Shown here in pieces: positions 5,033-5,220 of a DNA stretch of 5,220 nt. The notes below the pieces were generated by a model. That model ran no database searches and was not told where the DNA came from. It saw only the letters and a program-made list of their open reading frames with translations. The position numbers were made by a program, and so were the translations under genes. Source of the stretch: Atribacterota bacterium (GTDB taxonomy: Bacteria; Atribacterota; Phoenicimicrobiia; Phoenicimicrobiales; Phoenicimicrobiaceae); NCBI GenBank assembly GCA_030599445.1, contig JAUVOA010000126.1:1-5220 (forward strand). Reading direction: 5' to 3'. Every line of letters starts with the position of its first letter. Position 1 is the first letter of the stretch.

Positions 5033-5220
5033 TTAGATCTCTCCCACTACTGCCCGGGCGATAGAGAAGGAGTGATCATTTATTCTTTTAAGGATATTGA
5101 TTAGATCCAAATGAACACCGCTGGTCTTTTGAGAAAGTTCTATCCCCACATTTAATCGGTTGATGTGAGTCTTGCGTAAAGTTATTTCCAAGGAATCGAT
5201 GTATTCTTTCTGGTCGATTA
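5033..5220 (-). CDS. PhoU-like domain protein, C-terminal fragment (probable Na/Pi cotransporter family; cut by window edge)
   Basis: The last 61 residues of a minus-strand gene, ending at TAA (5033-5035); the start lies beyond the right edge. The visible peptide is helical. It carries THINRLNVG (17-25), then SGVHLDLINILKRINDHSF (33-51) and SIARAVV (52-58). This resembles the end of PhoU-type helical bundles, where a typical reading is H-RL-xG ... SG..DLL..LERIxDH..NIA. Such a domain closes many Na/Pi cotransporter (NptA/YjbB-type) proteins and stand-alone PhoU regulators. The usual Glu of LERI is Lys here (LKRINDH), so one residue of the PhoU metal-type motif is altered. The end abuts a heptamer repeat array. 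The PhoU-like assignment is fairly good; transporter versus free-standing PhoU cannot be decided from this fragment. Confidence 0.7.
   Translation of the reverse strand, partial: IDQKEYIDSLEITLRKTHINRLNVGIELSQKTSGVHLDLINILKRINDHSFSIARAVVGEI

Overview
The window looks like a piece of chromosome from an anaerobic, moderately A+T-rich, uncultured-type bacterium. The clues are a tungsto/molybdo-enzyme of the aldehyde:ferredoxin oxidoreductase (AOR) family, a bacillithiol-type gene set lacking an obvious BshA in view, and an intergenic region full of heptamer arrays and small palindromes, as seen in several candidate phyla and in cyanobacteria. The phylum cannot be fixed from the sequence alone. 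All genes fit the standard code.

Layout. Positions 1-1399 (+ strand) hold the C-terminal two thirds of an AOR-family oxidoreductase, open at the left edge, followed by a MoaD/ThiS-type sulfur carrier that overlaps it by 4 nt (ATGA). The pair is most simply read as an enzyme plus a factor for making its pyranopterin cofactor. Positions 4493 to 1406 (- strand) hold a tight three-gene operon: a GT2 glycosyltransferase, a PIG-L/LmbE-type zinc deacetylase close to BshB1, and a divergent BshC-like protein. The first two overlap by 8 nt and the last two abut with no gap. The operon converges on moaD with only 6 nt between the stop codons.

Positions 4494-5032 are non-coding. They contain two blocks of in-phase 7-nt repeats (4544-4619 and 4934-5031) flanking a set of short G+C-rich palindromes (4654-4855). 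At the right edge, 5033-5220 (- strand) is the extreme C-terminus of a PhoU-like helical domain, probably a Na/Pi cotransporter-type protein.

The item most worth following is the GT2 / BshB1-like / BshC-like operon. In classical bacillithiol synthesis, BshA (GT4) joins GlcNAc to malate, BshB deacetylates it and BshC adds cysteine. Here a GT2 enzyme sits in the glycosyltransferase slot and the BshC homologue has altered signature motifs. A variant thiol or another amino-acylated amino-sugar product is a reasonable but unproven hypothesis. The second item is the heptamer array next to the PhoU-like gene, which keeps a 7-nt register for 98 nt while its sequence drifts from one consensus to another.
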